Part shown: one piece after another, positions 16,739 to 25,529 of the stretch | How positions within the stretch are numbered: position 1 is the first letter of the stretch | Layout: each line of letters begins with the position of its first letter | Assembly (NCBI GenBank): GCA_030658975.1 | Contig: JAUSBL010000072.1 | Location: 1-32,980 of the forward strand | Source of the DNA: Candidatus Latescibacterota bacterium | GTDB lineage: Bacteria; Krumholzibacteriota; Krumholzibacteriia; LZORAL124-64-63 | Direction: 5' to 3' | DNA: 32,980 nt | Notes under the pieces: generated by a model | What the model was told of the DNA's origin: nothing | Database searches by the model: none | Seen by the model: only the letters and a program-made list of their open reading frames with translations | Made by a program: the position numbers and the translations under genes

Positions 16739-16790
16739 CAGCCGTCGTCGCTGAATGAAGTCGCTGGGTGACGTCGCCGGGTGACGTCGC
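16739..16790 (-). repeat. 13-nt tandem repeats in the leader of the OmpA-domain gene
   Basis: Four consecutive 13-nt units end in GTCGC on the plus strand: 16739-16751, 16752-16764, 16765-16777 and 16778-16790. The last two differ at one base; the others are more diverged. A GC hairpin (16791-16798 with 16800-16807) adjoins them. They fall between the candidate promoter and the start codon, so they would be in the 5' leader RNA. Confidence 0.6.
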
Positions 16791-16818
16791 CGTCCGCCCG
16801 GCGGACGCGACTGGTGTC

Positions 16819-16847
16819 AATCTAATGTGGCGACCGCGTCAGGGGAA
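16819..16847 (-). promoter_or_regulatory. Candidate promoter of the OmpA-domain lipoprotein gene
   Basis: On the minus strand -10 TAGATT (16819-16824), the same hexamer proposed for gcvT, lies in an A/T island; the -35 17 bp upstream (TTCCCC) is poor. It would give a leader of about 120 nt. Confidence 0.35.
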
Positions 16848-16860
16848 GCAGATTTTCGAC

Positions 16861-16885
16861 GGGGGCGCCCTCGCGGACCGCCCCC
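16861..16885 (-). terminator. Hairpin after ktrA
   Basis: GGGGGCG (16861-16867) pairs with CGCCCCC (16879-16885) over an 11-nt loop, 6 nt past the ktrA stop. No T-tract follows on the minus strand. It probably marks the end of the rpsO-to-ktrA transcript. Confidence 0.4.
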
Positions 16886-16891
16886 GCCGGC

Positions 16892-17578
16892 TCAGGCCTC
16901 CGCCGCCGGCGCGGGCGCTTCCCGGTAGCGGGCCAGCACCTTGTTGGCGCCGATCACGTCCATGAGATCGCCCTGCTCCAGCCGGAAGTTGCCAGCGGGC
17001 AGCGGCACCTTGGTGTCCTGGTTGGGGTCCTTGCCCGGCCGGTGGACCTGGATGAGGTTCAGGCGCTCGCGGGTCAGCAGCTGCAGCTCGGCCAGGGAAC
17101 GCCCGTACCAGGACTGCGGCGGCTGGATCCGCGCCAGGGCGTAGCCGTCGGGCAGTTCGACGAAGTTGACCACCGTGTGGCGCAGGAGGCTCTCGGCCAC
17201 CCAGTGGCCCATCTGGGTCTCGGGCTGGATGACCTCGTCCGCGCCCACCTTCTGCAGGACCTTGCGCTGGTCGGTGTTGGTCGCCTTGCAGATCACGTAG
17301 GGCACGCCCAGCTCCTTGCAGAGCAGGGTGATCTTGACGCTGGACTCGAAGTTGTCGCCGATGCCGACCACCACGGCGTCCATGCGCCCGACGTCGAACC
17401 GCGTCAGGTTGTCGCGATCGGTCGCGTCGAAGGAGACCGCGATCGAGACGTTGTCCTTCAGGCGTTCCGCCAGGTGGCGGTTGCGGTCGACGGCCAGCAC
17501 GTCGACCCCCTCCTTCTGCAGGGTGGTCGCCACGCTGGAACCGAACCTCCCGAGACCGAACACGGCCATGCGCTTCAT
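16892..17578 (-). CDS. ktrA: K+ channel regulatory subunit, KtrA/TrkA type (RCK)
   Basis: A 228-aa cytoplasmic subunit with one RCK unit, the KtrA size rather than the double-length TrkA. Residues 1-120 form the Rossmann-type nucleotide-binding domain, with GLGRFGSSVA near residue 8 and acidic Asp31 (LAVDRN) at the end of beta-2; residues about 135-220 are the RCK-C domain. It binds ATP/ADP or NAD and gates the membrane partner. The partner gene ktrB ends 34 nt upstream, confirming the pair. ATG 17578 is preceded by a GGAGAGGCGGA purine stretch. Last gene of the likely rpsO-pnp-M16-ktrB-ktrA transcript. Confidence 0.93.
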   Translation of the reverse strand: MKRMAVFGLGRFGSSVATTLQKEGVDVLAVDRNRHLAERLKDNVSIAVSFDATDRDNLTRFDVGRMDAVVVGIGDNFESSVKITLLCKELGVPYVICKATNTDQRKVLQKVGADEVIQPETQMGHWVAESLLRHTVVNFVELPDGYALARIQPPQSWYGRSLAELQLLTRERLNLIQVHRPGKDPNQDTKVPLPAGNFRLEQGDLMDVIGANKVLARYREAPAPAAEA

Positions 17579-17612
17579 CAGTGTTTCCGCCTCTCCGCCG
17601 CCCAGGCGGCGA

Positions 17613-18974
17613 TCAACCGACCAGGATCGTCGCCTCGGGGTAGTGCACGCCGTGCTCGCGCGTCGGGCGGACCAGCCCGTAGGCCACCGCCAGCGGGCCG
17701 AGGCGGCCCATCATCATCAACAGCGACACCAGCAGCCGGCCGGGATCGGACAGCTCCGGCGTCAGGCCGAGCGTGAGCCCGACGGTGCCCATGGCCGAGA
17801 GCACTTCGAAGATCGTCTCGACGAAGCCGCCGCCCTCGGTCGCCAGCAGGACGCCGAACGCCAGGGCCACGACGGTCGTGTACGACGTGGCGACCATGAA
17901 GGCCCGCCGCACGACGATCTGGTTGAGTTCGCGGTCGAACAGGTGCGCGTTGCTGCCGCCCATGGCGATCGCCCGCGCGTCGGCCCACAGGATCGCCACC
18001 GTCGTCACCTTGATGCCGCCGGCGGTCGAGCCGGGGGCGGCGCCGATGTACATCAGCACCAGCATCACCAGGACCGAGGCCGGCGACAGCTGCGTGAGGT
18101 CCATGGAGTTGAAGCCCGCCGTGCGGGCCGTCGCCGACTGGAAGAAGGCCAGGCCCAGCTTGGTGTCGGGAGCGAGACCGGCGAAGGCACCGTTCCACTC
18201 CAGGGCCGCCAGCAGGGCGGCCCCTCCCGCGAGCAGGACCGCGGACATCAGCAGGACCACCCGCGCCTGCACGTAGAGCCGGCAGCGGCGCGTGCGGTCG
18301 GCCTGGGCGCGGCCCTTCAGCCAGGCCACCACGTTGGCGGTGACCGGGAAGCCCAGCCCCCCGATGATGAGCAGCGCGCTGACGGTGCCGATGACCAGGG
18401 GGTCGCCGGCCTGCGAGACGAGCGAGTCGCTCCAGGTGCTGAACCCCGCGTTGCAGAAGGCCGACACGGCGTGGAACACGGCGCACTGCGCCCTGGCCAG
18501 CGGGTCGGCGATGGTGTCGCCCAGCGCCGCGAAGAGCAGCACCGCCCCCGTCGCTTCCAGGATCAGCGTGTGGACGGTCACGAAGCGCAGGATCCCGCGG
18601 GATTCCTTCAGCAGGTCCCCCTCGAACACGTCCCGCATCATGCTCGCCCCGCGCAGGCCGACGCCGCGGCCGAACAGCATCGCCAGCGTGGCGGACACGG
18701 TCATCACGCCGATGCCGCCGATCTGGATCAGCAGCAGGATGACGGTCTGGCCGAAGCCGGTGAAGCCGCCGCCGGTGTCGCGGACGGTCAGTCCGGTCAC
18801 GCAGACGGCCGAAGCGGAGGTGAAAACAGCGTCGATGAGCGGCAGGGGCGCGCCGGGAGGCGTGCTCGCCGGCAGCAGCAGCAGGCCGGCGCCGAGCAGC
18901 ACGATGGCGAACAGCCCCATCAGGAACAGCGGTCCGGGCTGGATGCGCCGCGGGCGCCAGGCGTATCTGCGCAT
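17613..18974 (-). CDS. ktrB: K+ transporter membrane subunit, KtrB/TrkH type
   Basis: Inner-membrane K+ channel subunit of 453 aa, nearer KtrB than TrkH in length. Four pore-loop units are visible: [27 protein letters not shown] and SAMGTVGLT, each with the filter glycine expected for K+ selectivity. About eight membrane helices flank them, and the intramembrane Gly/Ser-rich gating loop ([14 protein letters not shown]) follows the third unit. ATG 18974 has AGGAGGAG 5 nt upstream. It is followed by its RCK partner and preceded by the M16 peptidase gene by 33 nt. Function in Na+-linked or channel-like K+ uptake follows from the family. Confidence 0.94.
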   Translation of the reverse strand: MRRYAWRPRRIQPGPLFLMGLFAIVLLGAGLLLLPASTPPGAPLPLIDAVFTSASAVCVTGLTVRDTGGGFTGFGQTVILLLIQIGGIGVMTVSATLAMLFGRGVGLRGASMMRDVFEGDLLKESRGILRFVTVHTLILEATGAVLLFAALGDTIADPLARAQCAVFHAVSAFCNAGFSTWSDSLVSQAGDPLVIGTVSALLIIGGLGFPVTANVVAWLKGRAQADRTRRCRLYVQARVVLLMSAVLLAGGAALLAALEWNGAFAGLAPDTKLGLAFFQSATARTAGFNSMDLTQLSPASVLVMLVLMYIGAAPGSTAGGIKVTTVAILWADARAIAMGGSNAHLFDRELNQIVVRRAFMVATSYTTVVALAFGVLLATEGGGFVETIFEVLSAMGTVGLTLGLTPELSDPGRLLVSLLMMMGRLGPLAVAYGLVRPTREHGVHYPEATILVG

Positions 18975-19007
18975 CGCGCTCCTCCTGCCGCGGGGCGGCC
19001 CGGCCGG

Positions 19008-20300
19008 TCAGGCCGCCGCGGGCCCGTGCACCGCCGTCAGCAGCCGGTCGGGTTCGAAGTAGGTCCGGGCGCAGCGCATGATGTCGTCGCGACCCACCGC
19101 ATCGATCTCGCCCACGAGTTCGCTCGTCGGGATGAAGCGGCCGTAGAAGATCTCGTCCTTGGCGGCGCGTCCCATCTGATTGGAACCCCCTTCCAGGGAA
19201 AAGATCAACTGCGACTTGATCTGGGCCCGCGTGTCGGCGAGCTCGTCCAGACCCACGCCGTCGCGCAGGAAGGCGCGGTACTCGCCGCGGACGACCGCCT
19301 CGAGGCGGGACAGCTTCGCCGGCGAGCACGAGCCCGAGCAGCTCACCAGGCCCAGTTCGCGCCCCATGTCGGTGTAGGTGAAGACCGAGTAGGCCAGTCC
19401 CGCGCGCTCGCGCACCGCCTGGAAGATGCGGCTGGACAGACCGCCGCCCAGGATGTTGCTCAGCATCGCCAGCGGCACGCGGTCGGGGTGGAGATAGGAG
19501 ACCGCCTGGTTGCCGATTTCGAAGTAGCACTGCTGGACGGGGCTGTCGATGACCAGCCGGTCGCCGCGGACCTCGGCCCCTTCGAACAGGATGCCGGTCT
19601 CCTCGGCCGAGATCTCGGCCGGGGCCCGGTCGCGGGGCGCCGTCGCGCCGGCCGGGGCGAAGCAGGCGCACAGCTCGTCGGTCATCCCGGGCAGGACGTT
19701 GCCGCCGAGGGCGACGACGAGGTTCGGGCCGGCGAACAGGTCGGCGTGCTCGCGCCGCAGCAGGTCCGCGTCCAGCCCCCGCACCGAGGCGGGCGTGCCC
19801 AGGATGGGCCGGCCGCGGGGATGCCGGCCGTACAGGCGGGCGGTGAAGGCGTCGTGCAGCAGGTCCTCGGGCGTGTCCAGGACCTCCTGGATCTCCTCGA
19901 CGACGACGTCCTGCTCGAGGGCGACGAGCGCGGGATCGAAGGCCGGGTGCAGGATCATGTCGGCGAGGGCTTCGGCGGTCGTCGCGAAGTAGTCCGGCAG
20001 GACCTTCGCCGTGAAGGCCACGTGGTCCTTGGTCGTGAAGGCGTCGACGGACGCGCCGATGCTGTCGAAGAGGCGGGCGATGTCGAAGGCGCTGCGGCGC
20101 CGCGAGCCCTTGAACACCATGTGCTCGAGGAAGTGGGCCAGGCCCCCCAGCCCCGCCGGCTCGTCCTGCGAGCCGCTCCGCAGCCACACGCCCAGCGACA
20201 CCGAGTGCGCGGACGCGACCGGGACGGTCAGGATGACCGTCCCGTTCGCAAGCGTCACCCGCTGGGGCGGGATCTCGTTGTGGTAGGGGCTGATGTTCAT
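19008..20300 (-). CDS. M16-family zinc metallopeptidase
   Basis: A 430-aa processing-peptidase-like protein with the inverted zinc motif HFLEH (His56, Glu59, His60) and the third ligand about 76 residues later (Glu136 in VVVEEIQE). The C-terminal M16 domain carries the Arg/Tyr region [11 protein letters not shown]. No signal peptide is seen, so cytoplasmic. Its position directly after pnp (18 nt) is the standard one for the mpp/ymxG-like gene of many bacteria. The partner subunit seen in some systems is not present. Substrate unknown. Confidence 0.93.
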   Translation of the reverse strand: MNISPYHNEIPPQRVTLANGTVILTVPVASAHSVSLGVWLRSGSQDEPAGLGGLAHFLEHMVFKGSRRRSAFDIARLFDSIGASVDAFTTKDHVAFTAKVLPDYFATTAEALADMILHPAFDPALVALEQDVVVEEIQEVLDTPEDLLHDAFTARLYGRHPRGRPILGTPASVRGLDADLLRREHADLFAGPNLVVALGGNVLPGMTDELCACFAPAGATAPRDRAPAEISAEETGILFEGAEVRGDRLVIDSPVQQCYFEIGNQAVSYLHPDRVPLAMLSNILGGGLSSRIFQAVRERAGLAYSVFTYTDMGRELGLVSCSGSCSPAKLSRLEAVVRGEYRAFLRDGVGLDELADTRAQIKSQLIFSLEGGSNQMGRAAKDEIFYGRFIPTSELVGEIDAVGRDDIMRCARTYFEPDRLLTAVHGPAAA

Positions 20301-20318
20301 GCCCGGCCGACCAGCCGC

Positions 20319-22520
20319 CTACCGGCGCCGCGGTCCGCGGTCGCGGTCGCGACCGCCGCCGCCCCCGCGTCCGCCCCGGTCGCCGCCGTCGCGGCGCGGC
20401 CCGCGATCGCTCGACTGGTTCGGGTCGACGCCCTCGGGCACCGGCAGCAGCGCCTTGCGGCTGAGCCGGACCTTGCCCGAGCGCGAGTCCACCTCGACCA
20501 GCTTGACCTGGACCGACTCGTTGATCTGCAGGACGTCCTCGACGTTGCCGACGCGGAAGTGCTCGATCTCCGAGATGTGGAGCAGGCCCTCCTTGCCGGG
20601 CAGGTACTCGACGAAGGCGCCGAAGTCCACGATCGAGACCACGCGGCCCGTGTAGACGGCGCCGACCTCGGGCTCGGTCATCATCATGCGGATGCGCTCG
20701 ACGCACTCGTTGCCCTTCGCCTGGTCGGGCGCCGAGACGAAGACCAGACCGTCGTCGTTGATGTCGATGTTGGTCTCGGTCTCCTCCTGGAGCTTCTTGA
20801 TCACCTTGCCGCCCGGGCCGATCAGCTCGCCGATGCGCTTGGGCGGGATCTGGATGGTGATGATCTTCGGGGCGTAGGCGCACAGCTCCTTGGCCGGCTC
20901 GGCGATGGCCTCGTGCATGATGCCCAGGATGTGGTGGCGCGCGTTGCGGGCGTCGGTCAGCGCCTTCAGCATGATCGCGCGGCTGATGCCGCCGATCTTG
21001 GTGTCCATCTGGAAGGCCGTGATGCCGTCGCGCGTGCCGGTGACCTTGAAGTCCATGTCGCCGAGGTGGTCCTCGACGCCCAGGATGTCGGTCAGCACGG
21101 CCACCTTCTCGCCCTCCTTGATCAGGCCCATGGCCACGCCGGCCACCGCCTTCTTGATGGGCACGCCCGCCTGCATCAGCGCGAGGCTGGCGGAGCAGAC
21201 CGTGGCCATCGAGCTGGAGCCGTTCGACTCCAGGATGTCCGACACGATGCGGATCGTGTAGGGGAAGTCCTCCTGGGTGGGCAGCAGGGGGCGCAGGGCG
21301 CGCTCGGCCAGCTTGCCGTGGCCGATCTCCCGGCGGCCGGTGCCGCTGTAGCGGCCGGTCTCGCCCACGCTGAAGGGCGGGAAGTTGTAGTGGAGGTAGT
21401 AGGGGCTCCACCACTCGCCCTCGAGGGCGTCGATCTTCTGCTCGTCCGACTTGGTGCCCAGGGTCACGGTGCCCAGCGACTGGGTCTCGCCGCGGGTGAA
21501 CAGGGCCGAGCCGTGGACGCGGGGCAGCAGGCCCAGCTCGATGTCGATCGGCCTCACCGTGGTCAGGTCGCGGCCGTCGGCGCGCACGCCCTCGTCCACG
21601 ACCATGGCCCGCATGGCCTTCTTCTCGAGCTTGGCGAAGGCGGCCAGGGCCTCGGCGTCGGGCTTGCCCGCCTCGTCGGCGAAGGTCGTCTTGACCTTCT
21701 CGTGCAGGGCGGCCACGGCGTCCTGGCGCGTGTGCTTGGCCTTGATGCGGATGGCGGCGTCGAGGTCGGACGCCACGGCGGCGCGGACCGCCGCCACCTT
21801 GGCGGGGTCGAGCTCGCGGACCGCGACGGCGAACTTCTCGCGCGCACCGGCCTTGGCGACCAGCTCGCGCTGCAGGGCGTTGAGCTGGCGGATCCAGCCG
21901 TGGGCGAAGTCGATGGCGTCGAGCAGGCGGTCCTCGGAGACCTCGCTGCAGGAGCCCTCGATCATGCAGACGATGTCGTCGGTGCCGGCCACGACCAGGT
22001 CCATGCTCGACTCCTCGAGCTGGGCGAAGGTCGGGTTGGGCACGAACTCGCCGGCGATCTCGGCCACGCGCACGCCCGAGACGTACTCGCCGAACGGGAC
22101 GTCCGACAGGTTCAGGGCCAGCGAGGCGCCGGTGATGCTCAGGACGTCGGCGTGGTAGTCGGTATCCGAGCTGATGACGAAGGCCACGACGTCGGTCGCG
22201 TGGCGGTAGCCGTCGGGGAACAGCGGCCGCAGCGGGCGGTCGATCAGGCGCGCGGACAGGGTCTCGCGCTCGCTCGGCCGGGCCTCGCGCTTGAAGAAGC
22301 CGCCGGGGATCTTGCCCGCGGCGTAGGTCTTGTTGCGGTACTCGACGAACAGCGGGAGGAAATCGCGGTCGCTGACGTTCTTGTCCGCCGTGGCCGTCAC
22401 CAGGACCCGGGTGTCGCCCAGGCCCACGACGCAGGCGCCGCCCGCCTGGCGCGCCATTTTGCCGGTCTCGAGCGAGTACTCGGCGCCGTTCATCTGCAAT
22501 GCCGTCTTGTGTCCATTCAT
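20319..22520 (-). CDS. pnp: Polyribonucleotide nucleotidyltransferase (PNPase)
   Basis: Phosphorolytic 3'-to-5' exoribonuclease of RNA decay, 733 aa. Order: first RNase PH domain (about 1-210, with [15 protein letters not shown]), all-alpha domain, second catalytic RNase PH domain (about 310-540, with [19 protein letters not shown]), KH domain ([11 protein letters not shown]) and S1 domain ([20 protein letters not shown]). The tail after S1 is a Gly/Arg/Asp-rich stretch of about 40 residues with RGG-like repeats, likely an extra RNA contact. ATG 22520 follows a GGAAGGAAG purine tract. It sits 193 nt after rpsO with a structured gap, which in many bacteria is where pnp is autoregulated. Intact. 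Confidence 0.98.
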   Translation of the reverse strand: MNGHKTALQMNGAEYSLETGKMARQAGGACVVGLGDTRVLVTATADKNVSDRDFLPLFVEYRNKTYAAGKIPGGFFKREARPSERETLSARLIDRPLRPLFPDGYRHATDVVAFVISSDTDYHADVLSITGASLALNLSDVPFGEYVSGVRVAEIAGEFVPNPTFAQLEESSMDLVVAGTDDIVCMIEGSCSEVSEDRLLDAIDFAHGWIRQLNALQRELVAKAGAREKFAVAVRELDPAKVAAVRAAVASDLDAAIRIKAKHTRQDAVAALHEKVKTTFADEAGKPDAEALAAFAKLEKKAMRAMVVDEGVRADGRDLTTVRPIDIELGLLPRVHGSALFTRGETQSLGTVTLGTKSDEQKIDALEGEWWSPYYLHYNFPPFSVGETGRYSGTGRREIGHGKLAERALRPLLPTQEDFPYTIRIVSDILESNGSSSMATVCSASLALMQAGVPIKKAVAGVAMGLIKEGEKVAVLTDILGVEDHLGDMDFKVTGTRDGITAFQMDTKIGGISRAIMLKALTDARNARHHILGIMHEAIAEPAKELCAYAPKIITIQIPPKRIGELIGPGGKVIKKLQEETETNIDINDDGLVFVSAPDQAKGNECVERIRMMMTEPEVGAVYTGRVVSIVDFGAFVEYLPGKEGLLHISEIEHFRVGNVEDVLQINESVQVKLVEVDSRSGKVRLSRKALLPVPEGVDPNQSSDRGPRRDGGDRGGRGGGGGRDRDRGPRRR

Positions 22521-22713
22521 CGTTATTCTCTTCCTTCCTTACAGCTTTTGCGCAGCATGCGCTGGCGTCCGCCCATGCGGACGGCCGCGGACGTCTGGCG
22601 ACGCCGCGGCATCGCTTCCGGGTCGTGTGCGACGCGCACCGATCCCGCCGGACCCGCCTGATTTATTGGAGAATGCGGTGTCCTGTCCGAATCCATGCGG
22701 GGCGCCGCGGCGG
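22521..22713 (-). promoter_or_regulatory. rpsO-pnp intergenic leader with hairpins and a weak promoter
   Basis: On the minus strand a possible promoter (TCGGAC 22685-22690, 17 bp, AATAAA 22662-22667) lies just after rpsO. Closer to pnp a CGTCCGC hairpin (22566-22572 with 22577-22583) and a GCGCA/TGCGC hairpin precede the start. In E. coli a hairpin in this gap is cut by RNase III and used for PNPase autoregulation; a similar role here is inference. Confidence 0.4.
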
Positions 22714-22983
22714 TCAGCCGCGGATGCCCAGCTCCTTGATGAGGGAGCGGTAGCTCTCCAGGTCCTTCCGCTTCAGGTAGTTCAGCAGACGCTTGCGCTG
22801 CCCGACCATCTTCAGCAGGCCCCGCCGGGAGTGGAAGTCCTTCTTGTGGGTCTTGAAGTGTTCGGTGAGGTGGTTGATGCGCGCGGTCAACAGCGCGATC
22901 TGCACCTCAGGCGAGCCGGAATCCGACTCGTGCTTCCTGAACTGGGTGATGACCTGGTCTTTCTGATCCTTGTTCATTGCCAT
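22714..22983 (-). CDS. rpsO: 30S ribosomal protein S15
   Basis: The 89-aa protein is the standard S15 length. It binds 16S rRNA at the central-domain three-way junction early in 30S assembly. Conserved segments are [41 protein letters not shown] in order (about residues 22-62) and [16 protein letters not shown] 22983 is preceded by AAGGAGG with 8-nt spacing, one of the strongest ribosome sites in the window. It has its own promoter and a leader of about 170 nt, and is followed by pnp. S15 commonly represses its own translation by binding the leader. Confidence 0.98.
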   Translation of the reverse strand: MAMNKDQKDQVITQFRKHESDSGSPEVQIALLTARINHLTEHFKTHKKDFHSRRGLLKMVGQRKRLLNYLKRKDLESYRSLIKELGIRG

Positions 22984-23154
22984 CGTCAGAACCTCCTTAG
23001 CTCATGACGTCACGATGGCCGCAGGCTGGCGCCCGTCCCCGGGGGTCTTGTCGGGTTCCCCGAGTCCGAGCCTGGTCGCCGCTGGGGCGTGCCAACCCGC
23101 TTGCATGTGCCGGGCAGAACCAAAAACGCGAGGCAGAACCCCGCGTCCCGGCGC
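22984..23154 (-). promoter_or_regulatory. Long structured 5' leader of rpsO
   Basis: From the predicted transcription start (about 23154) to the rpsO ATG is about 170 nt with no gene. It contains an early hairpin with a T-tract (23122-23145), a repeated GGTTCTGCC flanking that T-tract, and a TCGGG/GAA/CCCGA hairpin about 80 nt before the start codon. Length and structure suggest S15 autoregulation, but I cannot match it to a known S15 leader class by eye. Confidence 0.4.
23122..23145 (-). terminator. Terminator-like hairpin in the rpsO leader
   Basis: On the minus strand CGCGGGG (23145-23139) pairs with CCTCGCG (23133-23127), with one G-U pair and a TTCTG loop, followed directly by TTTTT (23126-23122). 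It is the form of an intrinsic terminator. It could end upstream cysC read-through or act as an attenuator for rpsO. Confidence 0.5.
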
Positions 23155-23160
23155 CCGCAG

Positions 23161-23189
23161 AATATAGCCGAGGCCGCAATCCGGGGCAA
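23161..23189 (-). promoter_or_regulatory. Strong sigma-70-like promoter of rpsO
   Basis: On the minus strand -35 TTGCCC (23184-23189) and -10 TATATT (23161-23166) are exactly 17 bp apart, the best match in the window. The 23190-23330 stretch upstream holds no gene I can support; it contains an A/T-rich patch near 23275-23310. Confidence 0.65.
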
Positions 23190-23330
23190 GCGGGATTCCG
23201 GCTTGGCATCGGCCGCGGGCGGCCGGACTTGAGAGGGGCCCGGCGCCGCGGAGAAACCGCCTGCACCGAAGCCCCTAATCGCCTCGTTCTTATCGTGTTG
23301 TGAATTTCGCGGGCGTCGCGGCGGAGGCGC

Positions 23331-23951
23331 TCAGGCGCCGCCGGCCGACAGGATTCCCCGCCGCTCCAGTTCGCCCAGGATCTGGGCGATGCAGGCCGGA
23401 CCGTCGTGCTCGTCGGTCTGGACCAGGATCTCCGGCGTGAGCGGCTCCTCGTAGGGGGCGCTGATGCCGGTGAACTCGGCGATCTCCCCCGCGCGGGCCT
23501 TCTTGTAGAGTCCCTTGGTGTCGCGGCGCTCGCACTCCAGCAGCGAGCAGCGGCAGTAGACCTCCAGGAAATCGCCGTCCTCGACCAGTTCGCGGTTGGC
23601 GTCGCGATCGGTGCGGTAGGGCGAGATGAAGGCGGTCAGCACGATGACGCCGGCGTCGAGCATCAGCTTGGACACCTCGCCGATGCGCCGGATGTTCTCG
23701 GTGCGGTCGGCGGGGCTGAAGCCCAGGTCGCGGTTCAGGCCGAAGCGCACGTTGTCGCCGTCCAGCACGTAGGTCTGGCAGCCGCGCTCGAAGAGCGCCT
23801 TCTCGACGCCGCGGGCCAGCGTCGACTTGCCGGCGCCGGACAGGCCCGTGAACCAGAGGATGGCGCCGCGGTGGCCGTTGCGGCGGGTGCGGTCGGCGCG
23901 CTTGATGTCCGAGTGCGACCAGGTGATGTTGCGGCTCTTCGGTGTGGTCAT
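23331..23951 (-). CDS. cysC: Adenylylsulfate (APS) kinase
   Basis: A 206-aa kinase converting APS and ATP to PAPS, the sulfate donor for reduction or sulfation. Walker A GLSGAGKST (36-44), LDGDNVRFGLN, the phosphoserine/APS loop FISPYRTDRD (Ser110) and KGLYKKARAGEI are all canonical. It is complete but isolated: no sulfate adenylyltransferase (cysD/N or sat) or PAPS reductase lies nearby. ATG 23951 is preceded by GGGAG. The upstream rmlC gene has its own terminator, so cysC may have a separate promoter, which I could not identify. Placement beside rmlA/rmlC could mean use in sulfated glycans; that is inference. Confidence 0.95.
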   Translation of the reverse strand: MTTPKSRNITWSHSDIKRADRTRRNGHRGAILWFTGLSGAGKSTLARGVEKALFERGCQTYVLDGDNVRFGLNRDLGFSPADRTENIRRIGEVSKLMLDAGVIVLTAFISPYRTDRDANRELVEDGDFLEVYCRCSLLECERRDTKGLYKKARAGEIAEFTGISAPYEEPLTPEILVQTDEHDGPACIAQILGELERRGILSAGGA

Positions 23952-24034
23952 GTCGTCTCCCGCCGCACGCTCGGCGCGGTCTTGAGGTGGTGGTTGTGGG
24001 CGAAGAACGCTGCCGCCGCCCGGCGCGGCAAGTG

Positions 24035-24058
24035 AAAAATCCGCGAACCGGACCGCGG
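24035..24058 (-). terminator. Intrinsic terminator after rmlC
   Basis: On the minus strand CCGCG (24058-24054) pairs with CGCGG (24045-24041) over an 8-nt loop, followed by ATTTTT (24040-24035). It begins 6 nt past the rmlC stop. The stem is short but the T-tract is clear, one of only two hairpin-plus-T-tract signals I found. Confidence 0.55.
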
Positions 24059-24063
24059 CGGGG

Positions 24064-24609
24064 TCAGCCGAACAGCTCCGCCTCCCGCAACGGGACCGCG
24101 CCGCGGTCCTTCTCCGAGAGCACCGCCGCGGCCGGCAGCGGCCAGGCGATCCCCAGGTCCGGATCGTCCCAGCGGATGCAGCGCTCGGCGTCGCGGTCGT
24201 AATAGTCCGTGGTCTTGTAGATCACGTCCGCCTCGTCGCTCAGGGTCAGGAAGGCGTGGGCGAACCCCGGCGGGATCCAGAGCTGGCGGTGGTTGTCGCC
24301 CGAGAGCGTCGCGGCGGTCCACTTCCCGCAGGTCGGCGAGCCGCGGCGCAGGTCGACCGCCACGTCGTAGATCTCGCCGCGCACCGCCTGCACGAGCTTG
24401 CCCTGGACGTGACGCACCTGGTAGTGCAAGCCGCGCACGACCCCCCGTCGCGAGCGGGAGTGGTTGTCCTGCACGAAATCCGGCAGGAAACCGACGGCCT
24501 CGCGCCAGGTCCGGGCGTTGAAGCTCTCCAGGAAGAAGCCCCGCGCGTCCGGGAAGACCCGCGGCTCCAGCAGCAGCACGTCGGGCAGATCCGTTTTCTT
24601 GACGATCAT
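24064..24609 (-). CDS. rmlC: dTDP-4-dehydrorhamnose 3,5-epimerase
   Basis: Third enzyme of dTDP-L-rhamnose synthesis, 181 aa, normal for RmlC. Cupin fold with the catalytic base His62 in GVVRGLHYQ, substrate-site QDNHSRS (47-53), IPPGFAHAFLTLS, and the tyrosine region KTTDYYD. The start ATG directly follows the rmlA stop with no gap, so the two are cotranslated. rmlB and rmlD are not in the window and must be elsewhere for a full pathway. A terminator follows. Confidence 0.96.
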   Translation of the reverse strand: MIVKKTDLPDVLLLEPRVFPDARGFFLESFNARTWREAVGFLPDFVQDNHSRSRRGVVRGLHYQVRHVQGKLVQAVRGEIYDVAVDLRRGSPTCGKWTAATLSGDNHRQLWIPPGFAHAFLTLSDEADVIYKTTDYYDRDAERCIRWDDPDLGIAWPLPAAAVLSEKDRGAVPLREAELFG

Positions 24610-25506
24610 CTACAGGCCTTCCTTCAGAAGCCGCTCGAGGTAGGAACGGTAGCTCGAGGCGGGCATCGCCGCGGTCGTCGCCTCCAGGCCGGCCCGGTCG
24701 AGGAAGCCGCGGTTGTAGGCCACTTCCTCCAGGCAGGCGATCTTGAGCCCCTGGCGGGCCTCGAGCAGCCCGATGAACTGGCTGGCTTCGAGCAGGCTGG
24801 TGTGGGTGCCGGTATCGAGCCAGGCGATGCCCCGGCCGAGCTTCTCGACCACGAGCTCGCCGCGCTCGAGGTAGGCCCGGTTGACGTCGGAGATCTCCAG
24901 TTCGCCGCGGGGCGACGGCGTCAGGCCGCGCGTGATCTCCACGACCCGCTCGTCGAAGAGGTAGAGTCCGGGGATCGCGTAGCGCGAGCGCGGCCGCAGC
25001 GGCTTCTCCTCGATGCTGACGGCGCGGCCGTCCGCGTCGAACTCCACCACGCCGTAGCGCTCCGGGTCCAGCACGGGGTAGCCGAAGATGCGGGCGCCGT
25101 GGCGGAATTCGGCCACGATGCGGTCCAGGTTCATGCGGCCGTGGAAGACGTTGTCGCCCAGGATCAGGCAGACGCCCTCGCCCGCCAGGAACTCCTCCCC
25201 GACCAGGAAGGCCTGGGCGATGCCCTTGGGTTCCGGCTGGACCACGTAGGTCAGGCGGATCCCCCACTGCGAGCCGTCGCCGAGCAGGTCCTCGAAGCGG
25301 GGCGTGTCCTGCGGCGTCGAGATCACCAGGATGTCCCGCAGGCCGGCCATCATCAGGGTGGCGAGCGGGTAGTAGATCATGGGCTTGTCGTACACCGGCT
25401 GCAGCTGCTTGCTGGCCACGCGGGTCAGCGGGTACAGGCGGCTGCCGGCGCCGCCGGCCAGCACGATCCCCTTGCGCAGGCCCGGGGTGGGGCGGGTGGT
25501 GTCCAT
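24610..25506 (-). CDS. rmlA: Glucose-1-phosphate thymidylyltransferase
   Basis: First enzyme of dTDP-sugar synthesis: dTTP plus glucose-1-phosphate gives dTDP-glucose. The 298-aa product has the nucleotide loop [27 protein letters not shown], the metal site ILGDNVFHG, the sugar-site EEKP, and [10 protein letters not shown], all typical of the short RmlA form. The frame continues far upstream across ribF, but ATG 25506 has GGAG 6 nt before it and gives the exact family N-terminus. It starts 23 nt after ribF and abuts rmlC, so it is probably transcribed from the large upstream operon. Confidence 0.96.
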   Translation of the reverse strand: MDTTRPTPGLRKGIVLAGGAGSRLYPLTRVASKQLQPVYDKPMIYYPLATLMMAGLRDILVISTPQDTPRFEDLLGDGSQWGIRLTYVVQPEPKGIAQAFLVGEEFLAGEGVCLILGDNVFHGRMNLDRIVAEFRHGARIFGYPVLDPERYGVVEFDADGRAVSIEEKPLRPRSRYAIPGLYLFDERVVEITRGLTPSPRGELEISDVNRAYLERGELVVEKLGRGIAWLDTGTHTSLLEASQFIGLLEARQGLKIACLEEVAYNRGFLDRAGLEATTAAMPASSYRSYLERLLKEGL

Positions 25507-25529
25507 CGGTCGCTCCTGGACGGGAGGGC

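Noticed and set aside
17316..22661. Plus-strand open frame of 1781 codons over the ktr-M16-pnp region
   Set aside because: Same cause; it covers five confident minus-strand genes and shows no domain or ribosome site.
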